From Camillea tinctor (taxonomy: Eukaryota; Ascomycota; Sordariomycetes; Xylariales; Xylariaceae): DNA of 64,000 bases. The DNA lies in NCBI GenBank assembly GCA_022578605.1, contig MU394060.1, forward strand, positions 124,001 through 188,000, written 5' to 3'. The translations under genes were made by a program, and so were the position numbers. The notes under the pieces are model-generated. The model did no database searches, was not told where the DNA came from, and saw only the letters and a list, made by a program, of their open reading frames with translations. This document shows, in pieces, positions 32,898 to 45,246 of the stretch. Each line of letters opens with the position of its first letter. Positions within the stretch are counted from its first letter, which is position 1.

Positions 32898-34768
32898 TTA
32901 AGCAGCCTTAAGAGTCCCTCTTACACCTCCCTTTCCGCCCACTTCTCTTGTCGTGATAGTAACTGCGAGGTCGCCGGCCACGTTGATGGTGACCTCAATC
33001 TTGCCGCCCTTCTTGACGTCCTTGATTCCGGCCTCGGCTAGCGTGGTGCCGATCTTCCAGACCTTCTCGCGGTGCTCCTCTTCCTCTTCGTCCGAGTCGA
33101 AATCGCTGTCGTCCTCGTCTTCGGCGCCTTCCTCCTTGGTGCCGTTCTCTTTGGCCTTGGGCTCGGGCTTGGTGACCTTGATGTGCGTGCCACCTTCGAC
33201 GACCTTCACTAGGACGTTACCGCCGTCCTTGGGTGCAGCGATGTGGATTGTCCGGCGGGCAGGGGCAGCGGTCTCGGGGGCAATGATAGGGGTGAATACC
33301 TCCTCGCCGTCGTCGGATAGCGAGATAACACCGATGGCGTTGGTGATGTGCTTGACGGTGGTGACCGCAGGGTGGGTGGATTGGTCGATGTCCTCAGACT
33401 CGTACTCCTGGATCAGGGATGCTTGCAGGGCAGCACCACGGGCCTGGAGCTCGGACGGGTTGATGGCGGTTGCGCTCGTGGAGGGGGCCTGGATGACGGT
33501 GGTGGCAGGGAATATGGATCGGAAGTTGGAGGCAATTCGGGGAGTGTGAGAAGTACCACCGGAGAGTATGACCTCGTCGATATCGAGAACATCCAGCTCT
33601 GCCTTCTTGATAACGCCCTCCACTAACCGGTTGAAACCCTCAAAGACTTTGCGGCCAATGGTCTCGTACCTCAGTCGGTTAATGGTAAGCTGGAAGTCAA
33701 TACCGTCTGCCAAGCTCTCGACGCTGAAGTTGGCGTTCGCGCCCAGGCTCAGGGCCTTCTTGACGGCTTCGGATTCAGCCTTAAGCTTGGCTAGACTCTT
33801 TGCGTTCTCTCGAGGATCAACATTCGCGTTCTTCTTCATGAACTCCTTGGCAAAGTGGTCCATGAGGACCTTGTCCAGCTGAACACCAGAAAACTCATAG
33901 TCGTGGGCGGTTGCGAGAATAGTGTATAGTCCTCCTCTCGAAGCAACCACGGCAACGTCTGACCGGGTGCCACCGAGATCGGCAACAACGACGATCTTGT
34001 CCTCTAGCTTAGCTTCCGGTCTCGCATCATAAGCCAGGACGGAGGCAATAGGCTCGTTGATCAGCTGGAGGATCTCGAGGTCTGCATCGTTTGCGGCCTT
34101 TATCAAAGACTCTCTCTGCTTCTCTGTGAAGTTGGTGGGGGCGGTCACTACGGCGGACGTGACCTTCTTTCCGAGGTAGTCAGAAGCAGATTGTACGAGA
34201 CGGCGGAGGTATCGTGTGGAGATTTCAGAGACAGATAGAGTCGACGCATCGCCCTCGGCTTTGTCCTGGATGGTGAAAGACACAGTGCCGTTCACATCTT
34301 GAGGGTGAGCAGCGGCATGGCAGTGGGTAGGGTCAATGGATGGGAAGCTGGTAAGGGTTGTTAGCAAAGCAGTGCACTACTTCGTGGAAACTTTGACATA
34401 CTCTTGGCCGAGGAAGTCCTTGAAGGAAACAACGGTGTTGTTAGGATTCCGAACCAGCAGAGCCTTGGCCTGGTTTCCGGTGTATTCTTCGCCTTCTACG
34501 TAGGATAGAATGGTAGGAATCTGACGATCTGTTACTCGGTTGGTTAGTTTCCAATTTCCAATTTCCCGGTGTTCAGGTGGGTTTGGTAGCATAGCAGTCG
34601 TAAGCCTCCTTTTTCTCTCTCTCTCTTACCTCCATCTTCGTTTGCGATCACCACGGGGCTGTCTTCGCTGGTGCAAGCAATGGAACTGTACGAGTTACCA
34701 AACGAGATACCAATTGCACAACGATCGCTGGGCGCAACGCCAGCTTTGCTACCCCCAGTCTCAGCCAT
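32898..34768 (-). CDS. SSZ1: Ribosome-associated complex Hsp70 Ssz1
   Basis: Exons 34768-34630, 34528-34402 and 34347-32898, 571 residues. The introns (101 and 54 nt) have GTAAGA and GTATGT donors, and the joins restore EDGDRQIPTIL and FLGQDFPSIDPT. The N-terminus shows the Ssz1 version of the Hsp70 phosphate loop, IGISFGNSYSSIA, then the second loop VADLGGTRSDVAVV and ILSGGTSHTPRIA. The C-terminus is short, with an acidic stretch (EEDEDDSDFDSDEEEEE) before the last beta domain. Ssz1 is an atypical Hsp70 that pairs stably with the J-protein zuotin to form RAC. RAC sits at the ribosome exit tunnel and activates Ssb on nascent chains. The start at 34768 leaves a short non-conserved leader of about 15 residues. 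It is head-to-head with RRP40. Confidence 0.95.
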
Positions 34769-35397
34769 AATGAATAGAGAAAGAAACTTTAATAATAATG
34801 GTAACAATCAGATTATGTTTCTTTCTTTTTCTTTTTTTCTTTTTCTTTCTCTCTTTATTAAATCGTGAATCTGAGTGTTGGTATATATGGTATGTAATGG
34901 TGTTGGCGGGGCCTGAAAGTTTTGGTGGTTCCCAAAATTTTAATCTTGCAGGGGAAAAAAAAAAGTTACCCAAAGATTTGCTTGGTGCACTATGTAAGAC
35001 CCTGGCACTGGCTCTGCAGGTGGTAAGGTTGTGGTAGGTTAGTAGGCAAGGTAGGTCAAGATGTGACGGGTGCACTACCTTTACCTTAGGTCACCTTACC
35101 TACTTATTTGCATAAGGTTAACTTATCAGCCACAGATACCCCTCCAAGTCCTGGCTTTGCAGGTCTCAGGAAAAAAAAAAAAAAAAAAAAAAGGAACCAG
35201 CCACATACATATTTAATCTATATACTTATCTTATCATGCTGTGTGACTTAATCTTATCGCTGCCAATCAAAGCAAATCCATCTCCACCAAAAACTTACAT
35301 CTAAGAAGAGGAACTCGAAGTCGGAGAACTTGCTCCAATCCTTTTCAACTATCCTTTCTCAGGTAAACATCTACCACTTCCACTCCATTCCAGACAA
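34769..35397. promoter_or_regulatory. Shared promoter region of SSZ1 and RRP40
   Basis: A 629-base gap between two divergent housekeeping genes. It contains a pyrimidine run at 34817-34860 on the plus strand (a purine run for SSZ1) and an uninterrupted run of 22 A at 35171-35192 about 205 bases before the RRP40 start. Poly(dA:dT) tracts exclude nucleosomes in fungi, so a bidirectional open promoter is inferred. No specific factor site is claimed. Confidence 0.5.
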
Positions 35398-36138
35398 ATG
35401 GCCACACAAGGCCCCGTCATCGTCCTTCCCGGCGATCAGATAGATCCATCTCTCATACCATCCCGTCCTAAGAAAGCATTGAAGCTCGGCCCTGGACTAC
35501 GACACATCCCTCCCAACGAGCTGGTCCCGACTGTCGCTGGTCAACTAACCACCGACCACAAGAAGAACTCCATATGGGTGGAATACAATGGAGGACGGTA
35601 TATACCAGCCGTGGGTGATCTGGTAATCGGCACCGTTCAGCGTTCAGCAGCCGAGTACTTCTACGTCACGCTAACCGACTACACCTCCAACGCCCTGCTT
35701 CCCCAGCTCGCCTTCGAGATGGCAACCAAGAAGACGAGGCCGAACCTCAATCCCGGTGCCCTCGTGTACGCGAGAGTCTGCCTCGCCAACCGCCACATGG
35801 ATCCCGAGCTGGAGTGCGTCTCCCCCGCCACCGGCAAAGCGGACGGCCTTGGACCCCTGAACGGCGGCATGCTCTACGACGTGTCTCTGGGCCTTGCTAG
35901 ACGACTCCTCATGAGAAAGTCCCTCGAGGATGGCAAAGTCGCTGTCCTGGAGGAACTGGGCGCCGCCGGGCTTGCTTTCGAGACGGCCGTGGGCAGAAAC
36001 GGCAAGGTCTGGGTCAACAGCGAGAGCGTCAAGACGGTTCTCATCGTCGGCCGAGCCATCCAGGAGACGGACGAGAAGAATCTCAGCGTGGACCAGCAGA
36101 AGAAGTTGGTGCGCAAGTTGATCAAGGAGGTGAGCTGA
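35398..36138 (+). CDS. RRP40: Exosome complex subunit Rrp40
   Basis: A single exon of 246 residues. The N-terminal domain begins VIVLPGDQIDPSLI, and LGPGLRHI follows. An S1 RNA-binding domain covers about residues 60-120 (GRYIPAVGDLVIGTVQRSAAEYFYV, ALLPQLAFE), with GALVYARVCLANRHMDPELECVSP between. A KH domain follows at about 150-230, with NGGMLYDVSLGLARRLL, the NGKVWVNS motif and a C-terminal helix. The GRNGKVWVNS strand is a hallmark of Rrp40. It is one of three cap subunits of the RNA exosome (with Rrp4 and Csl4), guiding RNA into the barrel for 3'-5' decay and rRNA/snoRNA processing in nucleus and cytosol. Length is normal. Confidence 0.97.
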   Translation: MATQGPVIVLPGDQIDPSLIPSRPKKALKLGPGLRHIPPNELVPTVAGQLTTDHKKNSIWVEYNGGRYIPAVGDLVIGTVQRSAAEYFYVTLTDYTSNALLPQLAFEMATKKTRPNLNPGALVYARVCLANRHMDPELECVSPATGKADGLGPLNGGMLYDVSLGLARRLLMRKSLEDGKVAVLEELGAAGLAFETAVGRNGKVWVNSESVKTVLIVGRAIQETDEKNLSVDQQKKLVRKLIKEVS

Positions 36139-37277
36139 GTTAAGCCAGCATCGGGGTCTTCTCAATTCGTAAAAAAAAGCCGCCAGCCGGAACCAACGTC
36201 CGAATCCCGCGGCTGGCTATCGCGACACTCTCTGCCTCTGCCGCTCGCTTCTGCACCTTAATCTCTTCCCGAAACAAAGCAAGGCATATAGGCGGCCTTT
36301 GGATATCTCGGGATTTGCTGGCTATTCATTCGGTATTCCAGACGACGATCAATACGACTTCTCTGGGCTTGTTGGGAGCTAAGGCCGGTCTAGCTAGGAG
36401 CAATGTAGGTTATTTCGCGTCCCTAATTAAAGCACGTTCTTGGTTTCTTATCGAAGCCCATCTCGTCATTCGCCCTTTGCTAATCGTCATGGTTTCTCCA
36501 GGGGACGTGCAGTTTACCGAGTGTTTATAGATTAAGCTAACTCCTCACCACCTCTAGACACATATATATGAGTTCGCAAGTCGGGCCTAGCTAGGGGGGA
36601 AGCCGAAGCACATCGTGGGGGTCTAGTGTCGAGTTGGCTAAAGTGATACAGCGGGTGGCGCCCGGATAGAAAGGCGGAAGCTCGTGGTATATATACAACG
36701 TCGTACCGTGGCCTCTAGCATAAACTCATGCACATCGTCTATAGGCTAAAACAGTAGATAGTCTAGGCAAGGCTACCATCACTTTAACCAAGTCGGTCTC
36801 GTCTATACGACATCCTCTTCCATAAAAACGAGGAGCCTTTTCAGCCTTTGCTTCAACCCTTGCACAGCTCTCGGGTCCTAGACCTCGAGCTTCCCCCTAC
36901 CTACCCAATAATACCGTCCAGATTACAAATTGACCTAGATATGTACTTGCATCTCCCCGATATTCTTAGATTCTCACCTTCTTCTTTCGTACGACGGACA
37001 TGAGCCTGATTGGACTTGTTGCATTTACATCGTCGGCCTCACGTTATCGTCGAAAATTTCGAAAGAATTCACTGCGGAAATGGCGCGTCGAGCGATTGGG
37101 TGCCGCAGTATAAATTCAGGCCGACAGTGGCGTTCTCAAGGTCGTAACGGATACCCCTTTAGATCACCACACTGGCAATTCGATTCGTGAAGAATATATC
37201 AGCTTTTTCCCCCCTTCTCTCTCCTTCCTTATTGAGATCTTTGCTGTTTCATATTATTCTTAAGGCATAAGTTCGAG
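36139..37277. other. Intergenic, no gene seen
   Basis: About 1.1 kb. A TATAAA box at 37109-37114, some 165 bases before the chloroperoxidase start codon, is a likely core promoter element. The rest shows no gene-like frame. Confidence 0.5.
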
Positions 37278-38203
37278 ATGCGTTTCATCCCGCTCCTCGC
37301 CCTCGCTCTCGCGAGCCCATTGCTAGCCCTCCGCCCCCGTGAAATCAACCCCTATTCCCCCGCCGGTCCCACCGACTCCCGCAGTCCGTGTCCCCTGCTC
37401 AACACCCTCGCAAACCACGGCTACCTGTACGTGAGAAGATTCTCCCATCCCCTTCCCCATACCCTAAACCATCACCTTTTTTTTTCATACCGCGACATCT
37501 TAACCTCCTCCTCACCCCCTACTAACCCTGGCCCCCTACGCCCAGCCCCCACGACGGCCGCAACATAAGCATCCCCGACATCGCGACCGCCATCTTCGCC
37601 TCCACGAACTGGAGCCGCGACTTCGGCACCATCCCCGCGCAGGGCGCCTTCGCCGGCATCGGCAACCCGGCCACCATCTCGCTCGCGGACCTCGACAACC
37701 CCGACGCCACCGAGCACCCGGCCTCCCTCACGCGGCGCGACAAGTCCGCCGGCGACAGCCTGTCGCTCGACCCCGCGCGCCTGCAGGCCCTGCTCGACGA
37801 CAGCCCCCGCTCCAACTACATCACCACCTCCTCGCTCGCGCGCAGCCGCAACCGCGTCGAGGACCTCACGCGCCGCGCTGCCGCTTCGAATGCGGACGGA
37901 GGGGGTGGCGAGCTGACCGACGCGCAGCGCGGCATCGCCGTGGGCGAGGCCGCCCTGCTGCTGCTGCTCATGCTCGATGAGGATGTGCCGGACAGCGCGA
38001 ACGCGGTGGGGGTCGAGTACGGCGACCTGCGCGCCGACAAGGAGATGGTGCGCACGTGGCTGCGCGAGGAGCGGTTCCCGCTGGAGCTGGGCTGGGCGCC
38101 CGCCGTGCGCGAGGTGCAGCTTGCGGACGTGGGACCCTTGAGCGATGCTATTGCTAAGGCGCAGGGGGAGGAAGGGGGGGATGGGGGGCCGTATGGGAAT
38201 TAG
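37278..38203 (+). CDS. Haem-thiolate chloroperoxidase/unspecific peroxygenase family
   Basis: Exons 37278-37426 and 37546-38203, 268 residues. The GTACGT donor and CCAG acceptor join NHGYL to PHDGRNIS, rebuilding the family core. A signal peptide spans about residues 1-18. The proximal haem ligand is the cysteine of the PCP motif (SPCPLLNTLANHGYLPHDG, Cys38). The distal acid region reads EHPASLTRRD at about 106-115, matching the EHD/EHE type acid-base pair of the family. The helix ERFPLELGW is near the C-terminus. These secreted enzymes use H2O2 for halogenation or oxygen transfer. The neighbourhood gives no hint of substrate. A glycine-rich tail (GEEGGDGGPYGN) is non-conserved. Confidence 0.92.
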
Positions 38204-39087
38204 GGGAGGGAGGGAGGGTGGAGAGGAATGTGGTATTTGGGGGGAATAGGGGAAAGGGGTTATAGATACAGAGATATACGGAGGGGTTAGAGAGGGGAGA
38301 GACGCAAGGAGAGAGATAAACGTAGGAGTAGCTAGGAATTGGTACAACGACAATAACCAGTCTCAAACAAAAATCACAAACGAAAACAATTTACTAAAGA
38401 AGTTTTTTTTTTTTGCGAGTTTTTTTGGTATTTTATATGCACCTTTACCTAGCTAATGTGAGGCAACTATGTAGAACTTGCCTTAAGCAAAATAGGATCC
38501 TCCTCTGCTATAGCCTATTTATCTTTCATAGACCAAGTTCCTCTCTCTCGTTTTTCCTCCCCGACTTTCCCTCTTCCCCTGTGTTCCAGCAATCGAACTA
38601 GGAACCCATCTGCCAGCCTGCTCGTCCATCTTTTAGGAAGAGCGTCACACCTATCCTAGCAAGGTGCCGCGAACGAAAAGAATAACTGTAATAAGAGAAG
38701 GATTTTGAGCAATTATCTCATATCTCGGAAAATACGTCATCGATAATTTGCTGTAACCCTCTCAGAGACGTAGATGGGAATCATAGAAACCAGAAATCGA
38801 AATCATCTCGTAATATCCTCTATAGGATAGTGCGGAGGCAGACTTTCCCGCCTATACCCCACCAATTCTTTGTGTAGTGGGAAATCCGCATTGTTCGTCG
38901 AGTCTAGGAGCTAAATTTTGAGTTGCAAGGTGAATAATGTGATCAGTTGTCGTGTGATAAGCACTGTTGATCACAGAAGCTCGATATACCGTAATCGAGG
39001 GTAAGAGCCTAATGGTTCGCAGTGTCGTTAGACGTTTGAAGAGGATCTGTGACTCTCTAACTGCGTGAGACTAGAAAGAGGCTAGGC
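38204..39087. other. Convergent intergenic region
   Basis: About 880 bases between the chloroperoxidase and AlkB-like gene 3' ends. Purine-rich sequence at 38203-38340 is probably the chloroperoxidase 3' UTR. No gene was seen. Confidence 0.45.
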
Positions 39088-41615
39088 TCAAGCTGACACT
39101 GGCATAGTGTTCTCTGTGACTCCAGACTCTTGCTCATCGCCGATGCCATCTTCACCCTGGTACTTGTCCTTCCACTCTGCGGGCACCTTTCCCTTCTCGA
39201 TGGATTCTCGGCGACGGTCCTCATCAGGGATTGCCTCTGGTCGAATGTAGCGACAAGTCATGGCATATCGCAGAACTCCCTCGGGCTCAACCATATGCTG
39301 TGAAATGGTTAATGCAAAGAAATTAAAAAAATCAAGGGGATAGTAGACATACCTCATAATACTTGTGAATATCACTGCCGTGCATGACAACCATGTCACC
39401 ATGCTCCAAGACAAAGCCCAACATGGGCTGTCGCTCTCCCTTCTTTGACTTGGTAGCCTTCCCAAGTGTGGTTCGTTTCTTGGGTCGAAAGTACATGGTA
39501 GCAGGGGATCCTAGAGACAGTGTAGCCACCGTTGGGCCAAGCTCTTTCTCTCCGTCATCATGGTACTATGTTATATTTGGTAAGCCGTCTGCACGTATGA
39601 AAGATAGTGAATACAAAAGGCAAGACTTACACTAATCTTTGACTCCTCAAAGTAGCCAAGGATAAGCTCTTCGTTGAAGTCGATGAATCCTTTTGGCATC
39701 GACTTCTTTGATACGTCGAGCCCACGTTTCTCAGCATCCATCCAAGCATTCTTGGTGGCAGTCTTTCCAGCCCAAGTCAAGCGGGCCAAAGCTTCCAAAG
39801 CGGGCTCTGGTGCCTCGTCAAAGCCACAGGATGTCTTGACAACAACACCAAACTTGTAGTGCGCTCCCTAACATGATACTATTAGCCTTCCACATGGTAA
39901 CGTATACTGAGTGTAAAACTTACGATGTTGCTGCTGAAGTGTGATGTAACTTCTTCCATGTGATGGCCTATGCGTGTTAGCAGTGTACATTAATGGTCCT
40001 TATCGAATGTTTTACATACCAGCATTTCTGGCCGGGTTTCTTCGGAGATTGATCTCCCCTGATCTCAATGACTTTTGCATATCGCTATATAAGTCGTTAA
40101 TCCCGCCAGGGCGTTGGCAGGTCTTCTTCAGTGCTTTGAACACAAAGACTGAGCCGATAAAGTTCCCAGAAACTCCAGGCAGAAAGAAATTGTGGACCTC
40201 ATAGCCAGAAATTTCGCCTGATCCGTACTGAATATCAGGGTGCTTGAGAAAGAATTTTCCCTTCTTCTTGTTGAGAAGAGTATGGTTCTCTGCCTTGATA
40301 AGTGAGAGAGAAACGTCTCTCATAGGTGTAGTGTGCTTGAAATCGCAACCGGGTTTCTCACAATACCATCCGGTCCAATCAAGACGTCGACTTGCGAAGT
40401 GGCACTGTGGACAGACAATGCCCCCTTTGTACTCCTTCTCTACACCGTACTTGATTCCTTCTTCAATTGGGAGCGAGGAAGGCAATTCGGGCACAAGAGG
40501 GAATTTCGGGCCAGGGCCGTTGTAGAGAGTTCTCTCTCTAAGGAAGTTTTCGTTATACTCCAAATCATTGACATCGATTGGAGTGTCGAAAGCCATGAAT
40601 TTATGGCAAGCTTTTTCAAGGCACGTCCAACCCTGAACATAAATGTGCTTGCTCACATGACCGCACGAAGAGCAAGTATGTTTATCACATACATACTCGC
40701 CGACATCATGTCTGTCGGGCTCGGCCCCTTCCTTGGGAGTCCACCAGGAACGGGACTCCAAATCGATCTTTTCATAACGGACCATGAAGTGCTTGACTAG
40801 TTGTCCACTCTTGTTCATGGTTGCCTCACACCATATATCTGTGATGTGAAAGTAGTCAAGAACATTGAAATAATGCTCGGGCTTGACAGGGAACAAAGGG
40901 TTGCCAGCACCTGTGTATGTTAGAATATATTGGTTAATCAAATATCTGCGGGACACATACCTGCAATCATGGCAACCGGGTTCTTGCTTCGGTAGGCGTT
41001 CATGATCGCCTTGTAACTGACACTGTCAGTGCTTTGGTCCTGTACTCTGGTCATCTGTTTGCTTGTGGGATCAAGCACACGACCGCCGCCACTATAAACA
41101 TTGTTAGTAGACATTATAGGTATGGTTTGTAGATGAACTCACACTGTAGTAATAATGACCTGGCTCAGGAACCGGTCGCGATCTCCAACCAAACTGTCAA
41201 TGAACATGGCTTGTGCAACAAGGTCCATCGAGGAGATGCTAGATTGGTGCTGTCTAAAGTAGGGAAGAGCATTGCTCATCGCAGCACGTTTCTCACCACA
41301 GACAGGTGGTCTATCATATGGCTCAGGCTTGTTGGCATGCATGTCCATAGGAGAGGATTTCTTCTGGCGCTTAGGCGCCTTGTTACCCTGCGGGCTAACC
41401 TGGGGGGTTTCCACCTGTTCCTTAACAAGCTTCCCATCCAATGTTAGCTGGAGTTGGATTTTGCAATTCATAGTCTCTGATACCTTGCGCTTTCGACTAG
41501 CGCCCGACATGTTGCCAGTAGGTGAAGTCTCTGGCGTCAGTGGAAAGCTTGCGTTGGTTGGAGTAGATGGGCCAGAGGCACCGTGATCATCAGACCCAGG
41601 CTGATGATTGTCCAT
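39088..41615 (-). CDS. AlkB-type Fe(II)/2-oxoglutarate dioxygenase with two zinc ribbons
   Basis: Seven exons: 41615-41143, 41091-40961, 40910-40020, 39967-39924, 39867-39631, 39565-39353 and 39297-39088, 732 residues, with frames consistent at each join. The C-terminal half is an AlkB double-stranded beta-helix: YHDDGEKELGPTVATLSLG supplies the HxD iron ligands (His594, Asp596). GDMVVMHGSDIHKYYEH supplies the distal His (664). RYAMTCR is the R-x5-R 2-oxoglutarate motif (Arg673, Arg679). Residues 281-303 and 368-390 are two zinc ribbons of identical spacing, C-x2-C-x13-C-x4-C, each with Gly-Trp two bases before the third Cys. AlkB enzymes remove alkyl groups from nucleic acids or proteins; the substrate here is unknown. 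The N-terminal 150 residues are disordered with a PKRQKK basic patch that could be a nuclear signal. Confidence 0.88.
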
Positions 41616-44600
41616 GGTCGCAATGGAGAGTCTAATAAAGTGATGATGAGATTGGGCCAGAAGATAAGGGTCAATATATATGACCAAGAATGACTGAGGT
41701 TGCGAAGGTTATGAATGTATAATGAAAAAGAATTGTAAAAATAAGTAAGGTAGAATAACTTCCTTATTGGTGCAGAAGATGAGAAGGTATAGTAAATTAT
41801 GGTCAAGGTGATGTGATAGTTGTAAGAAGGTATATCAATGATAATTACCCACAACAACTATGGTAATCGAGAAGTGAAAGAGGAATGAGAAGCATCAAGT
41901 AAATATGATGAGTGTGATGCGCGATAGGTATTGTTCAAAGGTAAGTGATGTTGGTGGAAGGAAGGCCAGGTAAGAAAAGAATGAAAAAGGATGCATGTAT
42001 TTGGTATGAAAGAAAGGAAAGGGTTGTGGCCCAGGTTAAATCAGTTAGGTAATAGTCCTAGTTGACCATATCCAAACACAAGTGGAAGGGACGAACAAAG
42101 TTTGAAATGGAAGGGGCGACGATACCATCAAGTTGAGTAGGCACCTAGATAGAAACTTGGTAAATGACGTAATAACGTACCTGACCGTGGAAAGAGAAGA
42201 GGTAATCTGCGCACACAGGCGAGTAGTTCCAATTCTAGGCTGTAGATTGGGGTGTACTATGAAGTATATGGAGTTGAAAACGATGATGAAGCCGTTGCTA
42301 TCGTTCTGGCTGTTGATAGGAAACAACGATGGTTTGTTAGAATAGGTTATGACTGAATGAAAAGGTGTAGTGTAAACTACACGCGAAGAGCATGAAGTGA
42401 AAGATTTAAAGATAATAGTATGAAGTGGTGATGGCACAATGCAAAAAAAGGAATTTGCATTAATATTGAGTAGGTAAAAGAAAGAGAAAGGAAGAGAGAA
42501 GGGGAGGGAAGAGGATGTGTTTGTGTAAAGGTAGTGGAAGTGGGAGAGGGAGAGAAATAAGTAGGGAAAGAAGAGGGTTATTCAAGTAATAACTAGCGCG
42601 CTTGCCACACGCTACAAGAAGTGTTCATGTCTGGTGCTTGTAGGTTGGGAATGGGTGAAATATATGTTGGTAAATGGATAGTCACTCAGTAGGACTCAAA
42701 GTACCCAAGTTAGATGCTTCTTGCGAATATGCTGCTAACATCTAATATTTTGGGTGATGGATCATGAATCTGTGAAGAAAGAGAGTTGGGCTTACCACGG
42801 GTTTCTTTGGCTGTAGGAAGACGTTGCACAGATATAGTATCTGTGAAAGACTGAACTGATCAAGACGGTGAGGTTGCTGGCAAGGTTGGTAATGGAGTAG
42901 GTACACTACCAAGAAGTAGAAAAAATACTCTTCTAAGTACTGTTGAGTAGTAGCTTCTTGAGGTCACTTGTGGCTATGGAAGCACGTAGTGAATAAGAAT
43001 AACTCGTCAAAGTATGCAGTTGGTAGAAGAGTCTTGGAGGGGAAGGGTAAGAAAAGAAAGTATGTTGATGTAGTTTAGTAGATGGGTAAATAATAATAAG
43101 GAGTATGTAGAACTAGATGCTGTGGTGAATCTTGGTTCTTGTCATAGGTGTGTATGATGAAGGAGTTAGAAGATGAGGAAGAGAGAAGAGAAAAAAGAAG
43201 GGGAGAGGAGAAGATGTAGAGAGGATGGAGATGAGGATGAGGAAGGGAGAATGGAGGGTAGAGACAGGGTATTATATAGTTCCTGGGTATGAGGGGAGTG
43301 TGTAGGCAAACCAGGGGAGTACGATTTTCCAAGTTCATGAACCCTGCCTGAGAGCTTTAAACATGGCAGTAGCGACGAAAAACAATAGATTATGGCGGCG
43401 CTCCTTCACTTTTCAGTCTTGATAGTCACTTAATGGTAGTACAAGATGGATTACTAAAGTAGTAATCGCAAGTACGAACCAGGGTATTACTTAAAAGTTA
43501 TTATTCGTTCTTTCCCTCAGTGTCGGAAACAATATTCTTTAAGTGTAGTAAAGAAATGTCATATTCGTGCCTTCCGTATAAAACCATACTACTTGTGTCA
43601 AGTTGACAAGATTAGTCAATACAAATAGGCGCTAAACTCAATACGGAGTCAACTATGAGTCTTATTGATTAACATGAAGTAAGTATAACTCCCTGTATCA
43701 GCAGAATCATGCTAAAGAATATGTCGAATTAGGTAATGGAATATTATGCTCTCGTTGTAGAATCATCCCATCTACACAGCATGTAAAGAACAATGGCAGA
43801 TGCGTAGCGTGTGTAGGTAGTCTTTCCAAATAGGGTCTGGCAGCATAATGAAACTACCTACCCATGTACTAAGCACCTGATTATGTATATGGGTAAGGTA
43901 AGGTACCGAGAGCAAGTGGAAAAAGTGGAACATAGAAAAGTAAAGAAAAGGACTTCATTCTGTATGTATATGACATCCCGCCTATATCGCACTGTGTAGA
44001 TAGCTACTTATGTTGGCACAGATAGATGACTTCCTCAAAACAAGCACACCAGAAAAAGGGCAGTGACGTGCTCACTCGCTTGTGGGCGGGTTCTTTTCTT
44101 CTTCTTGTTTTTGTAACAATCAAGACAAATACAATATCTGCAATAAGGATCAAGAGCACACATCATTTCACAGTATCTTTGTCTAAGCAGCTACAGGCTC
44201 GTTTATCCAACGAGCTGAGAGTTTTGAATGGTGAATACGTGATCGAAGTGATGTTTTTTGGGGAAACAAAAACTACACACACCTAGCCTGTAATAGTATA
44301 TACAGGCGAGGAGAGAAGGTACATATCCTTATCGGGACGCTCAACTTATTTCACAAGTAGGAATTGTGCTCCCCAAGGACAACAGCACTACTGCAAGATA
44401 GAGATTCAGTGTACTGTTGGCATAAGAAGGTCGCGAATTTCCTAAGACTTCATTAGAAGGAGGACTTCTCTGACAGCTATTATGGTCTCATAGTAAATGT
44501 TGACTTTCGTTGATTACCTTTTTTGAAGACAAAAATTTATTGTTTGCTTGTATCTTGCCACAATACAGGATATCCACATAACTCCTTCTGTAGCAGTGCC

Positions 44601-45246
44601 CAATGCGATAAGATCGTATCTGTCACAGGTGCTGAGTAAGTTCCAGAATCTTGGGACATTAAATAATTTGAATTGTCATTTTGTTGGAATATGATAAATA
44701 TCGTGGCATTGTGGTGTTGTCTTGCGCGCTTGATAACTTGACATATTCATGTTACGTTACAATTGAAAAATATAACTTATGTCTTCATTTTTTTTTTTGG
44801 GAAAAAAAAAATCCAATACGTTGATTTAATCTAGTTGTACTTATGCTTGAGCAAAGCACTTAGTTTGAGAATGGGATACAAACGTAGAATTTGTGATATA
44901 TCTATTTTCTTGGATACATCAACTAGTTACACGCAATGCTCCAAATACCTTACTGCGATATTGCTGTCCTAATAAAACAATATTTCCATGTCCGATATAA
45001 TCAACCATATTTGTGTAAAACTATTGACTGGATCAATCTAAAAAAAGAGGAACAGTATCAAGCTATGGAAGTACAAAGTTTGTGTTGCCTATTCAGGATA
45101 CTGTTACAACTGGGTGTGGGCAACCCCGTTATGCCATGAGACAAAAGATTCTCACAATGACTGAATGGTCATTGTGCCCCAATTCTGTATTATATAGTTA
45201 CTCTCCAGCCAATCCCTGGCTGGGACGTAACTGATCCAGCCAGATA
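41616..45246. other. Long gene-free region
   Basis: About 3.6 kb between the AlkB-like gene start and the dehydrogenase 3' end. Purine-rich tracts lie at 42476-42570 and 43150-43260 on the plus strand, that is pyrimidine-rich in the AlkB gene's direction, as in fungal leaders. Open frames such as 44026-44286 lack motifs and splice signals. No transposon remains were recognised. Confidence 0.45.

Noticed and set aside
44026..44286. 86-codon open frame with a hydrophobic segment
   Set aside because: It is isolated, lacks splice partners, and has no family likeness.
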